Of a stretch of DNA of 64,000 nt, positions 18,575 through 27,381 are shown in pieces. Every line of letters starts with the position of its first letter. The first letter of the stretch is position 1. The DNA is from an uncultured Muribaculaceae bacterium (GTDB lineage: Bacteria; Bacteroidota; Bacteroidia; Bacteroidales; Muribaculaceae), in assembly GCA_910587425.1 (NCBI GenBank), contig CAJUKU010000004.1, positions 62,001 through 126,000 of the forward strand. The letters are read 5' to 3'. The notes beneath the pieces were generated by a model, which made no database searches, was not told the origin of the DNA, and saw only the letters and a program-made list of their open reading frames with translations. The position numbers were made by a program, and so were the translations under genes.

Positions 18575-19236
18575 GTATCATGACGTCAAATACTGACAAG
18601 ATGCTGTTCGTGACCGGCACCGACACCGACGCCGGTAAAACATTTGCAACAGGATGGTACGCGCGCCGGCTGATGGATCGCGGACTGAAAGTTGTCACGA
18701 TGAAGTTTATTCAAACCGGATGCACTGACAGCTCGGACGACCTGCTCCTGCACCGCCGTCTGATGGGTATAGACCTTTTGCCTGAAGACCGTGAGATGCT
18801 CACCGCCCCGGAAATATATACATATCCGGCATCTCCACATCTATCCGCACGCATAGACAATCGTCCTGTTGATCTCGACAAGATATGGAATGCCGCTTGC
18901 CGGCTTGCCGACCGCTACGACATCGTGCTTATCGAGGGCGCCGGAGGTCCGCTCGTACCAATAGATGATAACGGTACACTGACACTCGATTTCCCGAAGA
19001 CGCACGGCATACCATCCCTGCTCGTAACAAACGCCAGGCTTGGTTCCATAAGCCATACGCTGCTTACTCTCGAGGCTCTGACTGCGCGCGGAATCAATGT
19101 CAAGACCGTACTTTTCAACCACCACTTCGACACTGACCCGTTGATTGCGCCTGACACGCACGACTACCTCAAGCGGTTCATAGAGCGTAATTATCCTGGC
19201 ACCGAATTTATTGATGTGCCCTCGATAACATTGTAA
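18571..19236 (+). CDS. bioD: Dethiobiotin synthetase
   Basis: Closes the ureido ring of biotin using ATP and CO2. It has 221 residues with the P-loop GTDTDAGKT (16-24), the substrate lysine K45 in KFIQTG, IEGAGGPLVP near residue 117, and an NH motif (LFNHHF). The start ATG at 18571 overlaps the lgt stop by 4 nt; an ATG three codons later is possible. No other biotin gene is in the window, so the pathway genes are split. Confidence 0.96.
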   Translation: MSIMTSNTDKMLFVTGTDTDAGKTFATGWYARRLMDRGLKVVTMKFIQTGCTDSSDDLLLHRRLMGIDLLPEDREMLTAPEIYTYPASPHLSARIDNRPVDLDKIWNAACRLADRYDIVLIEGAGGPLVPIDDNGTLTLDFPKTHGIPSLLVTNARLGSISHTLLTLEALTARGINVKTVLFNHHFDTDPLIAPDTHDYLKRFIERNYPGTEFIDVPSITL

Positions 19237-19328
19237 CGGTGCAAACTGACCAAAATTCAAATTCTGCAACCACAAGCCGGACTTAACAGACACCATAAAT
19301 CTCTCCTGTTACTAAAATCCTCTACAAT

Positions 19329-20087
19329 ATGCCTGAAAAAACGCCACAACAACTTTACGGACTGATAGGACGGGTGCTCGGTCACTCTTTCTCACAGGAC
19401 TACTTTAACCAGAAGTTCAATTCCGAACATATAAACGCCCGTTACATAAATTTCGAGCTTGCCGACATCGGCGAATTCAACGAACTGCTTGCGCAATATC
19501 CTGCGCTGCACGGACTGAACGTTACCATACCATACAAAGAGCAGGTCATAGGCTATATGGATGAGATGGATCCCGTTGCATCCCGTATAGGGGCTGTAAA
19601 TGTCATAAAATTCATCGGCAAAGGAGCATCATTACGGCTCAAAGGCTATAATTCCGATGTTATAGGCTTCAGTGATTCCATAGCTCCGATGCTGAACGAC
19701 AAATGCCGGAAAGCCCTCGTGCTCGGCACCGGAGGAGCGGCAAAGGCTATAACCGTTGGTCTGAACGATCTTGGTGTATCGACGCTCTCCGTATCAAGAA
19801 CGGCACGCCCGGGAGTAATCACTTATGCCGACATTACACCTGAGATCATTGATGAGCACAAGGTGATTGTCAACACCACCCCGCTCGGAATGTACCCCCA
19901 CGTGGATGAATCGCCCGACATTCCGTATGAGCTTCTGACCCCTGAACATCTTTGCTACGACCTAATATACAATCCTGATGTGACTCAGTTCCTGAAACGT
20001 AGTGCCGAGTTTGGAGCTGAAACAAAGAACGGATTGGAGATGTTGTTGTTACAGGCATTCGCATCGTGGCGCATCTGGAATGAATGA
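19329..20087 (+). CDS. aroE: Shikimate dehydrogenase
   Basis: NADP-dependent reduction of 3-dehydroshikimate in aromatic amino-acid synthesis. 252 residues. The shikimate-binding loop reads GHSFSQDYF (18-26), where many bacteria have HSLSP; the catalytic lysine K70 is in NVTIPYK, D110 in GYNSD, the Rossmann loop is GTGGAAKA (133-140), and NTTPLGMYP is at 182-190. Somewhat shorter than the E. coli enzyme, as usual for Bacteroidetes. 92 nt after bioD. Confidence 0.96.
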   Translation: MPEKTPQQLYGLIGRVLGHSFSQDYFNQKFNSEHINARYINFELADIGEFNELLAQYPALHGLNVTIPYKEQVIGYMDEMDPVASRIGAVNVIKFIGKGASLRLKGYNSDVIGFSDSIAPMLNDKCRKALVLGTGGAAKAITVGLNDLGVSTLSVSRTARPGVITYADITPEIIDEHKVIVNTTPLGMYPHVDESPDIPYELLTPEHLCYDLIYNPDVTQFLKRSAEFGAETKNGLEMLLLQAFASWRIWNE

Positions 20088-20153
20088 GCCACGCACAAAT
20101 GCATCAGACATTAAGATATAAGTATATAAATAGAACAAACCTACTGAATAATA

Positions 20154-21161
20154 ATGACTGAAACAAAACACACTTCGGAGAGACACCGTAAGCATGGCTA
20201 CGTCTCGCCGATAAAACGCGCGGCTAAACCGATATATATAATCCTCATAGCGCTCTGCCTCTTCCCATTCGACAAAATCGGTATGCGTGATTATTTCACA
20301 CCGGCGGTTGCGCTGTTCCTCGGTCTGATATTCGCATTCATATTTGAATGCCCATGCCCGAAGTTCAATAAAAAGACATCAAAATATCTGCTCCAGGCGG
20401 CAGTCGTAGGACTCGGTTTCGGCATGAACGTGAACGAGTCGCTCCGTTCCGGTAGCGAAGGAATGCTGTTCACCGTTATAAGCGTGGTAGGTGTGATGGC
20501 TGTCGGAGTCACCGTAGGATGGTGGCTGCACATCAACCGCAAGACCACATATCTCATATCATCAGGCACAGCGATCTGTGGTGGAAGTGCGATCGCAGCG
20601 GTCGGACCGGTACTCCGTGCCACAGAGAACGAGATGGGCGTATCACTCGGGGTAATATTCATACTCAATGCAATAGCCCTGTTCATATTCCCGCCGATCG
20701 GGCATTTCTTCGAGATGTCGCAGGCACAGTTCGGCACATGGGCGGCAATAGCTATACACGACACATCGTCGGTTGTCGGTGCCGGACAGGCGTATGGCCC
20801 TGAGGCTCTGCAGCTCGCCACTCTGATAAAGCTCACACGAGCACTGTGGATCATACCGCTTGCTCTTGTCACCATGGCTGTGTTCCGCGACAAGACTGCA
20901 AAAATCTCTATACCCTGGTTCATATTCCTGTTTATACTCGCAATGGTTGCCAACACATACCTCGGCATACCGCAGCAGGTATCGGAGTGGCTTGTATGGC
21001 TCGCCAAGAAAGGAATGGTGGTAACACTTCTGCTTATCGGAGCGTCACTGTCGCTGAAAGCCGTCCGCAGCGTAGGTGCCAAGCCGATGCTTCTGGCGGT
21101 GCTGCTCTGGATGGTGATCGGCATCAGCAGTTTCCTCGTAGTCCGTGCTACCATAGCCTGA
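20154..21161 (+). CDS. YeiH family putative sulfate exporter (UPF0324)
   Basis: A 335-residue inner-membrane protein with about ten hydrophobic segments. It matches the YeiH/UPF0324 family through GLGFGMNV, the glycine-rich SSGTAICGGSAIAAVGP (about 138-154), HDTSSVVGAGQAYG and a C-terminal GASLSLKAV block. Some members are annotated as sulfate or thiosulfate exporters, but transport data are thin. The first 25 residues are charged and cytoplasmic. 66 nt after aroE, followed by comEC after 36 nt. Confidence 0.9.
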   Translation: MTETKHTSERHRKHGYVSPIKRAAKPIYIILIALCLFPFDKIGMRDYFTPAVALFLGLIFAFIFECPCPKFNKKTSKYLLQAAVVGLGFGMNVNESLRSGSEGMLFTVISVVGVMAVGVTVGWWLHINRKTTYLISSGTAICGGSAIAAVGPVLRATENEMGVSLGVIFILNAIALFIFPPIGHFFEMSQAQFGTWAAIAIHDTSSVVGAGQAYGPEALQLATLIKLTRALWIIPLALVTMAVFRDKTAKISIPWFIFLFILAMVANTYLGIPQQVSEWLVWLAKKGMVVTLLLIGASLSLKAVRSVGAKPMLLAVLLWMVIGISSFLVVRATIA

Positions 21162-21197
21162 CATACCGCGATATAACCGAGATTATTGTGTGACAGC

Positions 21198-23249
21198 ATG
21201 CGCCCTCCCCTCTCCCTCATGCCGTTGCTACCGGTGGCTGTCGCACTTGCCATCGGCATTATCGCCGAGCGCACAGCCCCGACCGGATATGGAGCGATCA
21301 TCTGCGCATCACTTGCAGCAGCTGCCATCATAGGCATAATATGCCGCAGGCGAAACCTGACATTGATAGTCTTATCAGCCGCAGTAGGCAGCGTGAGCGC
21401 ACTGCTCACAGATGCCCGCCCTGTGGCTGAAACTCTTTGCGGACGGTTGATGACAGTTACGGCTGACGTTCTCACACAATCAGAGTCAGGAACCAGCCAA
21501 ATACTTACAGTCCGTGTAATATCTGCCCGTGACAATTCGGGCGCGAATGTCAGCGCAGAAGGGATGAAAGCATCTGCCGTTTATGCGTCATTCACACCGG
21601 AAATAAAGGCAGGAGACCGTATAAGCTTCAATGCCCGGATCACAATACCACGTGTGGACAAAGTGCTGCCCGACGAGCGCGATCCTACAGAATCAATGCG
21701 CAGGCGCGGCATATACCTTAGCGCGTTCATAACACCTGATTCGATAATCGGTATTGGCGAAGCCGACGGATTGACCATGCGCGCGGCGCAGACACGCCGA
21801 CACCTCTCCGACATTCTTTACAGCAGTCCTTTGAAAAGCTCTACCCGGGAATTTCTCGTCACCGCACTCCTTGGTGATTCCTCTGCCATAGGCGACGGAG
21901 CGCGTGCTGATTTCGCGCGTGCAGGTCTTGCTCACCTTCTGGCGTTAAGCGGACTTCATGTAGGAATCATAGCCACAATAATACTGTTGTTGCTTTCACC
22001 GCTAAGGCTCTCCAGATTTCGCCATGCAGGAACCGTAATCGCCATAGCGTTGCTTTGGATCTTCGCACTTGTCACCGGATTATCCGCATCGGTCACACGT
22101 TCGGTGATAATGGCGACAGTCATGCTCTGCGCAATGATGCTACAGCGGCGTCACTCCCCGGCTAATGCTTTATGCCTGGCGGCGATAATCATTCTTGTCG
22201 CAAATCCGTCGGCAATAATGGGTATCAGTTTCCAATTGTCGTTTCTTGCCGTAGCCGGAATACTTGTTTTCGCCAACCGTCTCAATCCAGTTAACCCACG
22301 GCGCCGTTGGTTATATACGTTGACCGGATCAGTCACAGTGACAATAGCCGCGATGCTTGCTACAGGAGCTGTTTCCGCATACTATTTCCACACGTTCCCG
22401 ATTCTGTTCATAGTCGCCAACGTCATAACCGCGCCACTGCTCGCGCCACTGTTGGGATGCGGACTACTCGTGATGGCACTCGGTGCAGCCGGCATCTTCC
22501 CGAAACCACTCTGTATCGTCACTGATATATTATCTGATGCCGTTTCGGCTATCTCACGAACCATAAGCGGACTACCGTTGGCGGCGATTGACTCGATCTA
22601 TCTGCCTCTGATTTCCGTAATAATGTTGCTCACAGCAGTATCTCTCGCCGGGGCTGCGCTACATTACAAATCAAGGCGCGTCACAATTGCAGCCATTACA
22701 ATCGTGCCTCTGTCACTGCTGCCGATGATATCACCAGCAGGGCAATCTGTCCTCCCGCCGCCCGTCATAATAGCGCATAGCTCCAGGACAGATATACTGG
22801 TCAGCACTCCCGAACGTTTACATATCATCACAACAGCGCCACGTGTTGAGCATGAATCCATAGCTTACGAAACCCGATTGCGCTTCTCGGATTATATGGG
22901 ACGCCGGAATATCAGCGACGTATCTTGTGTCACCGGAATAATCAACACCGACAGTATTACTTACAACTCACCTCTACTGACGGTCGGCAACAAAAAAATG
23001 TTGATAGCCGATTGTGATTCGGTAATACATAATTTCACCCGCCATACATCTCCGGAATTCATATTGCTTACCGGACGCTATCATGGCGACATCGACAGTG
23101 TGGCACAACTGATTGACAAGAGCACAACACTACTGATAGCTGCCGACATACACCACATCACACGCCGCAAGATCACCGAAATATGTACCGGTGCCGGAAT
23201 CACCGCGAGAGATCTTTCAGAGTCACCGTTTCAGCCTTTTGCCGACTGA
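21198..23249 (+). CDS. comEC: ComEC/Rec2 family competence protein with reduced C-terminal domain
   Basis: A 683-residue membrane protein related to the DNA-uptake channel ComEC. Start is the ATG at 21198; a TTG at 21186 is also in frame. After two or three N-terminal membrane segments comes a DUF4131-like soluble part (about 55-190), then the Competence domain with GDSSAIGDGARADFARAG and LALSGLHVGI, about eight further membrane segments, and a C-terminal soluble part from about 510. That last part lacks the HxHxDH metal motif of the metallo-beta-lactamase domain found in longer ComEC. The last 19 nt overlap the convergent MFS gene. Confidence 0.9.
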   Translation: MRPPLSLMPLLPVAVALAIGIIAERTAPTGYGAIICASLAAAAIIGIICRRRNLTLIVLSAAVGSVSALLTDARPVAETLCGRLMTVTADVLTQSESGTSQILTVRVISARDNSGANVSAEGMKASAVYASFTPEIKAGDRISFNARITIPRVDKVLPDERDPTESMRRRGIYLSAFITPDSIIGIGEADGLTMRAAQTRRHLSDILYSSPLKSSTREFLVTALLGDSSAIGDGARADFARAGLAHLLALSGLHVGIIATIILLLLSPLRLSRFRHAGTVIAIALLWIFALVTGLSASVTRSVIMATVMLCAMMLQRRHSPANALCLAAIIILVANPSAIMGISFQLSFLAVAGILVFANRLNPVNPRRRWLYTLTGSVTVTIAAMLATGAVSAYYFHTFPILFIVANVITAPLLAPLLGCGLLVMALGAAGIFPKPLCIVTDILSDAVSAISRTISGLPLAAIDSIYLPLISVIMLLTAVSLAGAALHYKSRRVTIAAITIVPLSLLPMISPAGQSVLPPPVIIAHSSRTDILVSTPERLHIITTAPRVEHESIAYETRLRFSDYMGRRNISDVSCVTGIINTDSITYNSPLLTVGNKKMLIADCDSVIHNFTRHTSPEFILLTGRYHGDIDSVAQLIDKSTTLLIAADIHHITRRKITEICTGAGITARDLSESPFQPFAD

Positions 23250-24511
23250 GATGGAGCCGGGGCATCCATCCGTTTTGCTGATGCTGCCGATGCCTCCAAA
23301 TCAGGTGCCAGTTGCCGGCTCATACGGGTAAACACAAGAGTGATTGCGGCAAGAGCGACTATGGTTATAGCTGTGGAATGGACAATATCGCCAAGTCCTA
23401 CAAGCGGACTAACCACAGCACCAAACATGTATCCGGCAAGTCCGATTAATGCTGACGCGTCGCCCGCACAGTCGCGTCCCTCATTCATGGCAAGCGTATT
23501 GCCGGCGGTGAACAGCATTCCGAGACAGAACAGCATAGGAAGATTCAGCCCTTCATATACCCATACATTCTTTATGCTGTAAAAGCAGATGAATTGAGCC
23601 ACTGCAGCTATCATCAGTCCTCTGCCGCCTATGACAGCAGCCTTCTTCAAAGGTCTAAAGCGCAGTGCAACCATCGATCCCGTCGCGACAAACAGTGCAT
23701 TGAACCCCATGAATAGTCCGAATTGTAATGGAGTATAACCATAATGATCCTGGATTATGAAAGGAGCCGACGAGATATATGCGAAAAGGACACCCAGCGC
23801 GGATCCCTTTAGCATGACATGTGTCAGAAAGCGACGATTACGGACCAACAACGCATAATTACGGAATGCCACACCGAAATGCCCCGTCACACGGCGTGCC
23901 GCCGGCAGCGACTCTTTCAGCGCAGGTGAGAAGATCAGCAGCATGGCACTGAATCCGAATAGAATCCAGAATATGCCCTGCCAACCTATAGAGCGTGACA
24001 CCAGACCGCCTATTACCGGAGCACTTGCCGGCGCGAAACCATTTATAGCTCCGACAAGCGCCATAACCTTAGCGAGTGCCCTCCCACGGTAGAGATCCGC
24101 GGGAATAGTGCGCGCAAGGAAATATCCGCCTGAAGCTCCGAGCCCCTGTACAAGGCGCCACCATATAAACGTGTGTATAGAGTGCGACCATACGCAACAT
24201 GCCGCACCGATACAGAACACCACCAGAGCAATAACAAGGATTGGTTTTCTGCCGAAACGGTCGCTGAGCGGTCCGAGAAGCATCTCTCCGAAACCGAGAC
24301 CTATCATGCCGAATGTGAGTCCGAGTTGCACTGTCGACGTTGTGGTATGGAACGAACGCACCATATCAGGAAGCGTGGGGAGATACATATCATTGACAAA
24401 CGATCCGAATGCGCTAAGCAGAACGAGATACAGTATCAGGAACGCATAGTAACCTCCCGACGGAGCTTGCGTGCCTCCGTTGCCCTCTGATTGAATTTTC
24501 GCCGATTCCAT
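23231..24511 (-). CDS. MFS transporter, Bcr/CflA drug-resistance type
   Basis: A 426-residue inner-membrane protein with twelve predicted segments. The ATG at 24511 is preferred; a GTG five codons upstream is possible. Residues 23-43 hold the first membrane helix, and the loop between helices 2 and 3 carries the MFS motif GPLSDRFGRKP. DMYLPTLP and the overall pattern match the Bcr/CflA proton-drug antiporters. Substrate unknown. Its 3' end overlaps comEC on the other strand by 19 nt. Confidence 0.9.
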   Translation of the reverse strand: MESAKIQSEGNGGTQAPSGGYYAFLILYLVLLSAFGSFVNDMYLPTLPDMVRSFHTTTSTVQLGLTFGMIGLGFGEMLLGPLSDRFGRKPILVIALVVFCIGAACCVWSHSIHTFIWWRLVQGLGASGGYFLARTIPADLYRGRALAKVMALVGAINGFAPASAPVIGGLVSRSIGWQGIFWILFGFSAMLLIFSPALKESLPAARRVTGHFGVAFRNYALLVRNRRFLTHVMLKGSALGVLFAYISSAPFIIQDHYGYTPLQFGLFMGFNALFVATGSMVALRFRPLKKAAVIGGRGLMIAAVAQFICFYSIKNVWVYEGLNLPMLFCLGMLFTAGNTLAMNEGRDCAGDASALIGLAGYMFGAVVSPLVGLGDIVHSTAITIVALAAITLVFTRMSRQLAPDLEASAASAKRMDAPAPSQSAKG

Positions 24512-24643
24512 ATATTTATTTTTCACTAAAGGGCACGTCGATAGCCCTGTTGAATTAACAACACTGTAAGAATATTGGTTCTGTCGACTGATCAGCTACA
24601 CTCACAATTTAGTCTGATTGACACCCAACAATTATAAATTGAT

Positions 24644-24674
24644 TTGCAGAACGGTAAGAAATAAATTAAATTTG
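24644..24674 (+). promoter_or_regulatory. Promoter of the FGSN-motif protein gene
   Basis: TTG (24644-24646), 20-nt spacer, TAAATTTG (24667-24674). Predicted leader of about 35 nt to the ATG at 24716. Confidence 0.7.
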
Positions 24675-24715
24675 CATATATAATAAGCAACACTTAACCT
24701 AAGACTGACAACGAA

Positions 24716-25135
24716 ATGATTGACTACGATAAACTTGAGTACACCCCTGATCATATTACAAAACTTGGTCCGGACGACATATTCGTATTCGGGAGCAATT
24801 TACGGGGTATGCATACCGGGGGCGCCGCACACACAGCGGTGAAACTTTTCGGCGCGAAAATGGGACAGGGTGTCGGAATCCAAGGGCAATCCTACGCCAT
24901 ACCGACCATGCAGGGCGGTGTCGATACAATAAAGCCGTATGTCGACCAATTCATTGATCTCGCGAGGGAATGGGATCAGAATACGTTCTACGTCACAAAG
25001 ATAGGCTGCGGCATAGCAGGCTTTACCCCCGAACAGATCGCTCCCCTTTTCGACAAAGCGCTCGATCTTTATAATGTGCGTCTCCCGAAAGATTTTGTAG
25101 ATGTCATACGCCGGAACCGGGAGAAGAATAAATGA
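24716..25135 (+). CDS. Small FGSN-motif protein (phage-associated A1S_2505-like family)
   Basis: A 139-residue soluble protein of unknown function. The N-terminal block FVFGSNLRGMHTGGAA (23-38) and GQGVGIQGQSYAIPT (50-64) are the hallmark of a family seen in phage genomes and in bacteria, annotated by some pipelines as an A1S_2505-like phage non-structural protein. The glycine-rich loops and the KIGCGIAGF segment recall macro-domain or nucleotide-binding folds, which is inference only. It has its own promoter and no operon partner; local base composition looks AT-richer than the flanking housekeeping genes. Confidence 0.78.
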   Translation: MIDYDKLEYTPDHITKLGPDDIFVFGSNLRGMHTGGAAHTAVKLFGAKMGQGVGIQGQSYAIPTMQGGVDTIKPYVDQFIDLAREWDQNTFYVTKIGCGIAGFTPEQIAPLFDKALDLYNVRLPKDFVDVIRRNREKNK

Positions 25136-25276
25136 AGTGACAAATTATTTTACACTTTGGGAAAACTTTTCATTTCTTTACGGCGTTTAATAATAAGTAA
25201 ACTTAAATGCGTAATGCCGCATTAGGCTTTATTCTGACGAAATATTTACGAATCGATTGGTTATCACGAATATCAC

Positions 25277-25879
25277 ATGAGTGCATATAAAATCATCACA
25301 GCTGCGACTGCCGCCGGTCTTCTTTTCCTGACCGCATGCAGCGGAACTTCGAGTCTCGCAAAGAATATCGAGGGTTCATGGAGCGGAACTCCCAAAAGCC
25401 TGTCGACCGACATTGCCGGCAGCACAACCATTGTTGAAATCATAAGTTTTCTCCCCGGCGATATTAAAAATGGTGGCAATTTTGAGGTAACCTCGATGAT
25501 TTCCGCTGCCGGATCTGCCAGAGGAATGGATGGTACTCTTCTGCCATACGATCTTACTGCGTCAGCCTCAGCAGCTGCCAAGGGTGTCTGGCGTGCTATT
25601 GATGATGATGAAATTTCGATAAATATTGATCCGTCGACTATAGATGTGTCAGTCGATCCGGATGCACTGGTATTCAACAACAATATAATCACTGACACCG
25701 AAAAGGCTGCACTCGACTCTATCCGACCGAATGTCATGAATCTGCTCGAGCATCGTATAAAGCGTGATGTCATGACAAGGTTCATGAGCATAAAGCATCT
25801 TGACGACGTCAAAGTTAAAGCCGACCTTCTGAGATTTGAAATAGATGACGACCACTACACACTATCACGGCAACCATAA
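25277..25879 (+). CDS. Predicted lipoprotein of unknown family
   Basis: A 200-residue exported protein. A signal peptide ends in the lipobox LTAC with the acylated cysteine at residue 21. The mature part begins with a GSWSGTP block like lipocalin-type or DUF5004-like Bacteroidetes lipoproteins, has an acidic segment (IDDDEISINIDPSTIDVSVD), and a C-terminal amphipathic helix. No enzyme motif is seen. I do not recognise the family. It is preceded by a 141-nt AT-rich gap holding a short TAATGCcGCATTA palindrome, and followed by a strong bidirectional terminator. Confidence 0.8.
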   Translation: MSAYKIITAATAAGLLFLTACSGTSSLAKNIEGSWSGTPKSLSTDIAGSTTIVEIISFLPGDIKNGGNFEVTSMISAAGSARGMDGTLLPYDLTASASAAAKGVWRAIDDDEISINIDPSTIDVSVDPDALVFNNNIITDTEKAALDSIRPNVMNLLEHRIKRDVMTRFMSIKHLDDVKVKADLLRFEIDDDHYTLSRQP

Positions 25880-25906
25880 TCCGATTACTACATAAAGCAC
25901 TATAAA

Positions 25907-25947
25907 CGCGCCGACGGCAAAATGAGAATCATTCAGCCGTCGGCGCG
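25907..25947. terminator. Bidirectional terminator between lipoprotein gene and adk
   Basis: Perfect 12-bp GC-rich stem (25907-25918 with 25936-25947) and 17-nt loop between convergent genes. AT-rich tails follow on both strands. Confidence 0.82.
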
Positions 25948-26002
25948 AAATATTTTACACTGCTCAGTTAGAGGTTTGCACGGCACTGACACCGCACTAC
26001 AC

Positions 26003-26578
26003 TCAAGCCAGTGGATCGAGTTCGGTAGATATTTTTGCGAATATGTCGTCTATGCTTCCGCTGCCGGGAATTGCATGGTAGCATCCCTGAGCGATATAAA
26101 AATCACGCAGCGGTTTGGTCTGTGTATGATAAACCTCCAGACGGTTGGCTATAGTCTCCGGAGTGTCATCGGCACGACCGGTGCGGCGTCCACGCTCAAG
26201 CATACGCTCCATGAGTTCGGCATCTTCAACCTCAAGCCCGATCACCGCATCTACTTTAGCTCCACGTGCGGCGAGCATGGTGTTAAGTTCAACAGCCTGA
26301 CGCAGAGTCCGTGGAAATCCGTCGAAGATCACTCCTTTCTCAGCGAGAGGATTGTGATCCAATTCTGCCGCGAGAATCTTTATCATGAGTTCATCAGGAA
26401 TCAGATGACCTTTGGAGATATAGGTTTCGGCAGTCTTGCCGAGTTCCGACTGATTTTTGATTTGTTCGCGTAAAACTTCACCTGTCGAGATATGGTGTAT
26501 GCCATATCGTTCGATCAGTTTCTCACTTTGTGTGCCTTTACCGCTTCCGGGGGCACCGAAAACAACTATGTTGAACAT
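26003..26578 (-). CDS. adk: Adenylate kinase
   Basis: Converts ATP and AMP to two ADP. 191 residues with the P-loop GAPGSGKGT (8-16), the GFPRTL block, and a short LID (around 131-147, RRTGRADDTPETI) lacking the zinc-type insert, as is usual in Bacteroidetes. It lies 64 nt after hpt on the same strand, a common purine-salvage pairing in this order, where obg often follows. Here obg is absent and a terminator follows instead. Confidence 0.98.
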   Translation of the reverse strand: MFNIVVFGAPGSGKGTQSEKLIERYGIHHISTGEVLREQIKNQSELGKTAETYISKGHLIPDELMIKILAAELDHNPLAEKGVIFDGFPRTLRQAVELNTMLAARGAKVDAVIGLEVEDAELMERMLERGRRTGRADDTPETIANRLEVYHTQTKPLRDFYIAQGCYHAIPGSGSIDDIFAKISTELDPLA

Positions 26579-26642
26579 TTTTGATACTGTTTTGAGGAGT
26601 AGGAATATTTTTTAGTAAGGTTTGCCATCAATCAGGCGGGCA

Positions 26643-27194
26643 TCACTGCTCCGCGGCTTCGTCAACCACCCATATATCAGGGAGATTTCTCGCCAGACCA
26701 TCGATATCAAGACCGTAGCCTATGATAAACTTCGGGGGTATGGTAAATCCGACATAATCAGGTGCGACACCCGCACAGCATGTGTCAGGTTTATAGAGCA
26801 GCGATGCGACGCGTACGGAAGCCGGATTTCGCTTGCGCAGATCTTCCACAAGGCGCGCTATTGTCCGTCCGGTATCTATGATATCCTCTACAATCACCAC
26901 ATCACGTCCGCTGATATCCTCCGTGAGACCTACGACCTCCTTCACCACACCGGTGGATGATGTGCCTTCGTAGCTGCGCAGACGTATGAAAGTTATCTCG
27001 GCGTCAATATCCAGTTGACGGAAAAGATCGGATGCGAAAGGGAAAGCGCCATTAAGCACACAGACAATCAACGGTGTGCCCTCACGGCAATCGTCGGACA
27101 CGGCTCTGGCGATCTGAGCCACCCGCGCACGGATTTCATCAGCAGATATAAAAGGGCGGAATGTCAGACCTTTATATGTGACTTTTTGCTTCAT
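26643..27194 (-). CDS. hpt: Hypoxanthine phosphoribosyltransferase
   Basis: Salvages hypoxanthine and guanine with PRPP. 183 residues. The PRPP-binding loop is EDIIDTGRT (103-111), with upstream LNGAFPFASDL and a SYEG flap, and the C-terminal VGFTIPPKFIIGYGLD that contacts the base. First gene of the hpt-adk pair, divergent from the nnr gene. Confidence 0.96.
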   Translation of the reverse strand: MKQKVTYKGLTFRPFISADEIRARVAQIARAVSDDCREGTPLIVCVLNGAFPFASDLFRQLDIDAEITFIRLRSYEGTSSTGVVKEVVGLTEDISGRDVVIVEDIIDTGRTIARLVEDLRKRNPASVRVASLLYKPDTCCAGVAPDYVGFTIPPKFIIGYGLDIDGLARNLPDIWVVDEAAEQ

Positions 27195-27341
27195 ATATGA
27201 TGCTGTTACAGTTTTTCAAGGAGAACCGGGCGTCACTGTCGCCGACAAAGACTGCACCGGACAGACCTAAAATTCCTTGCAAAGTTAATTAAAAATAGTA
27301 TTTTTTGCGCCGGGTGCAGTAAAAAACGCACATATTTTGCG

Positions 27342-27349
27342 TAATTTTG
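27342..27349 (+). promoter_or_regulatory. Probable -7 element of the nnr gene
   Basis: TAATTTTG 33 nt before the ATG at 27382. No TTG stands at the ideal upstream distance. This box supports the downstream start over the ATG-less extension. Confidence 0.5.
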
Positions 27350-27381
27350 TGGTCGGAAATGTTGATTTTGAACTTTACGAA

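Noticed and set aside
20291..21535. 414-codon minus-strand frame opposite YeiH and comEC
   Set aside because: Antisense to two well-supported membrane protein genes; Ser/Thr/Pro/Met-rich composition reflects the complement of hydrophobic codons.
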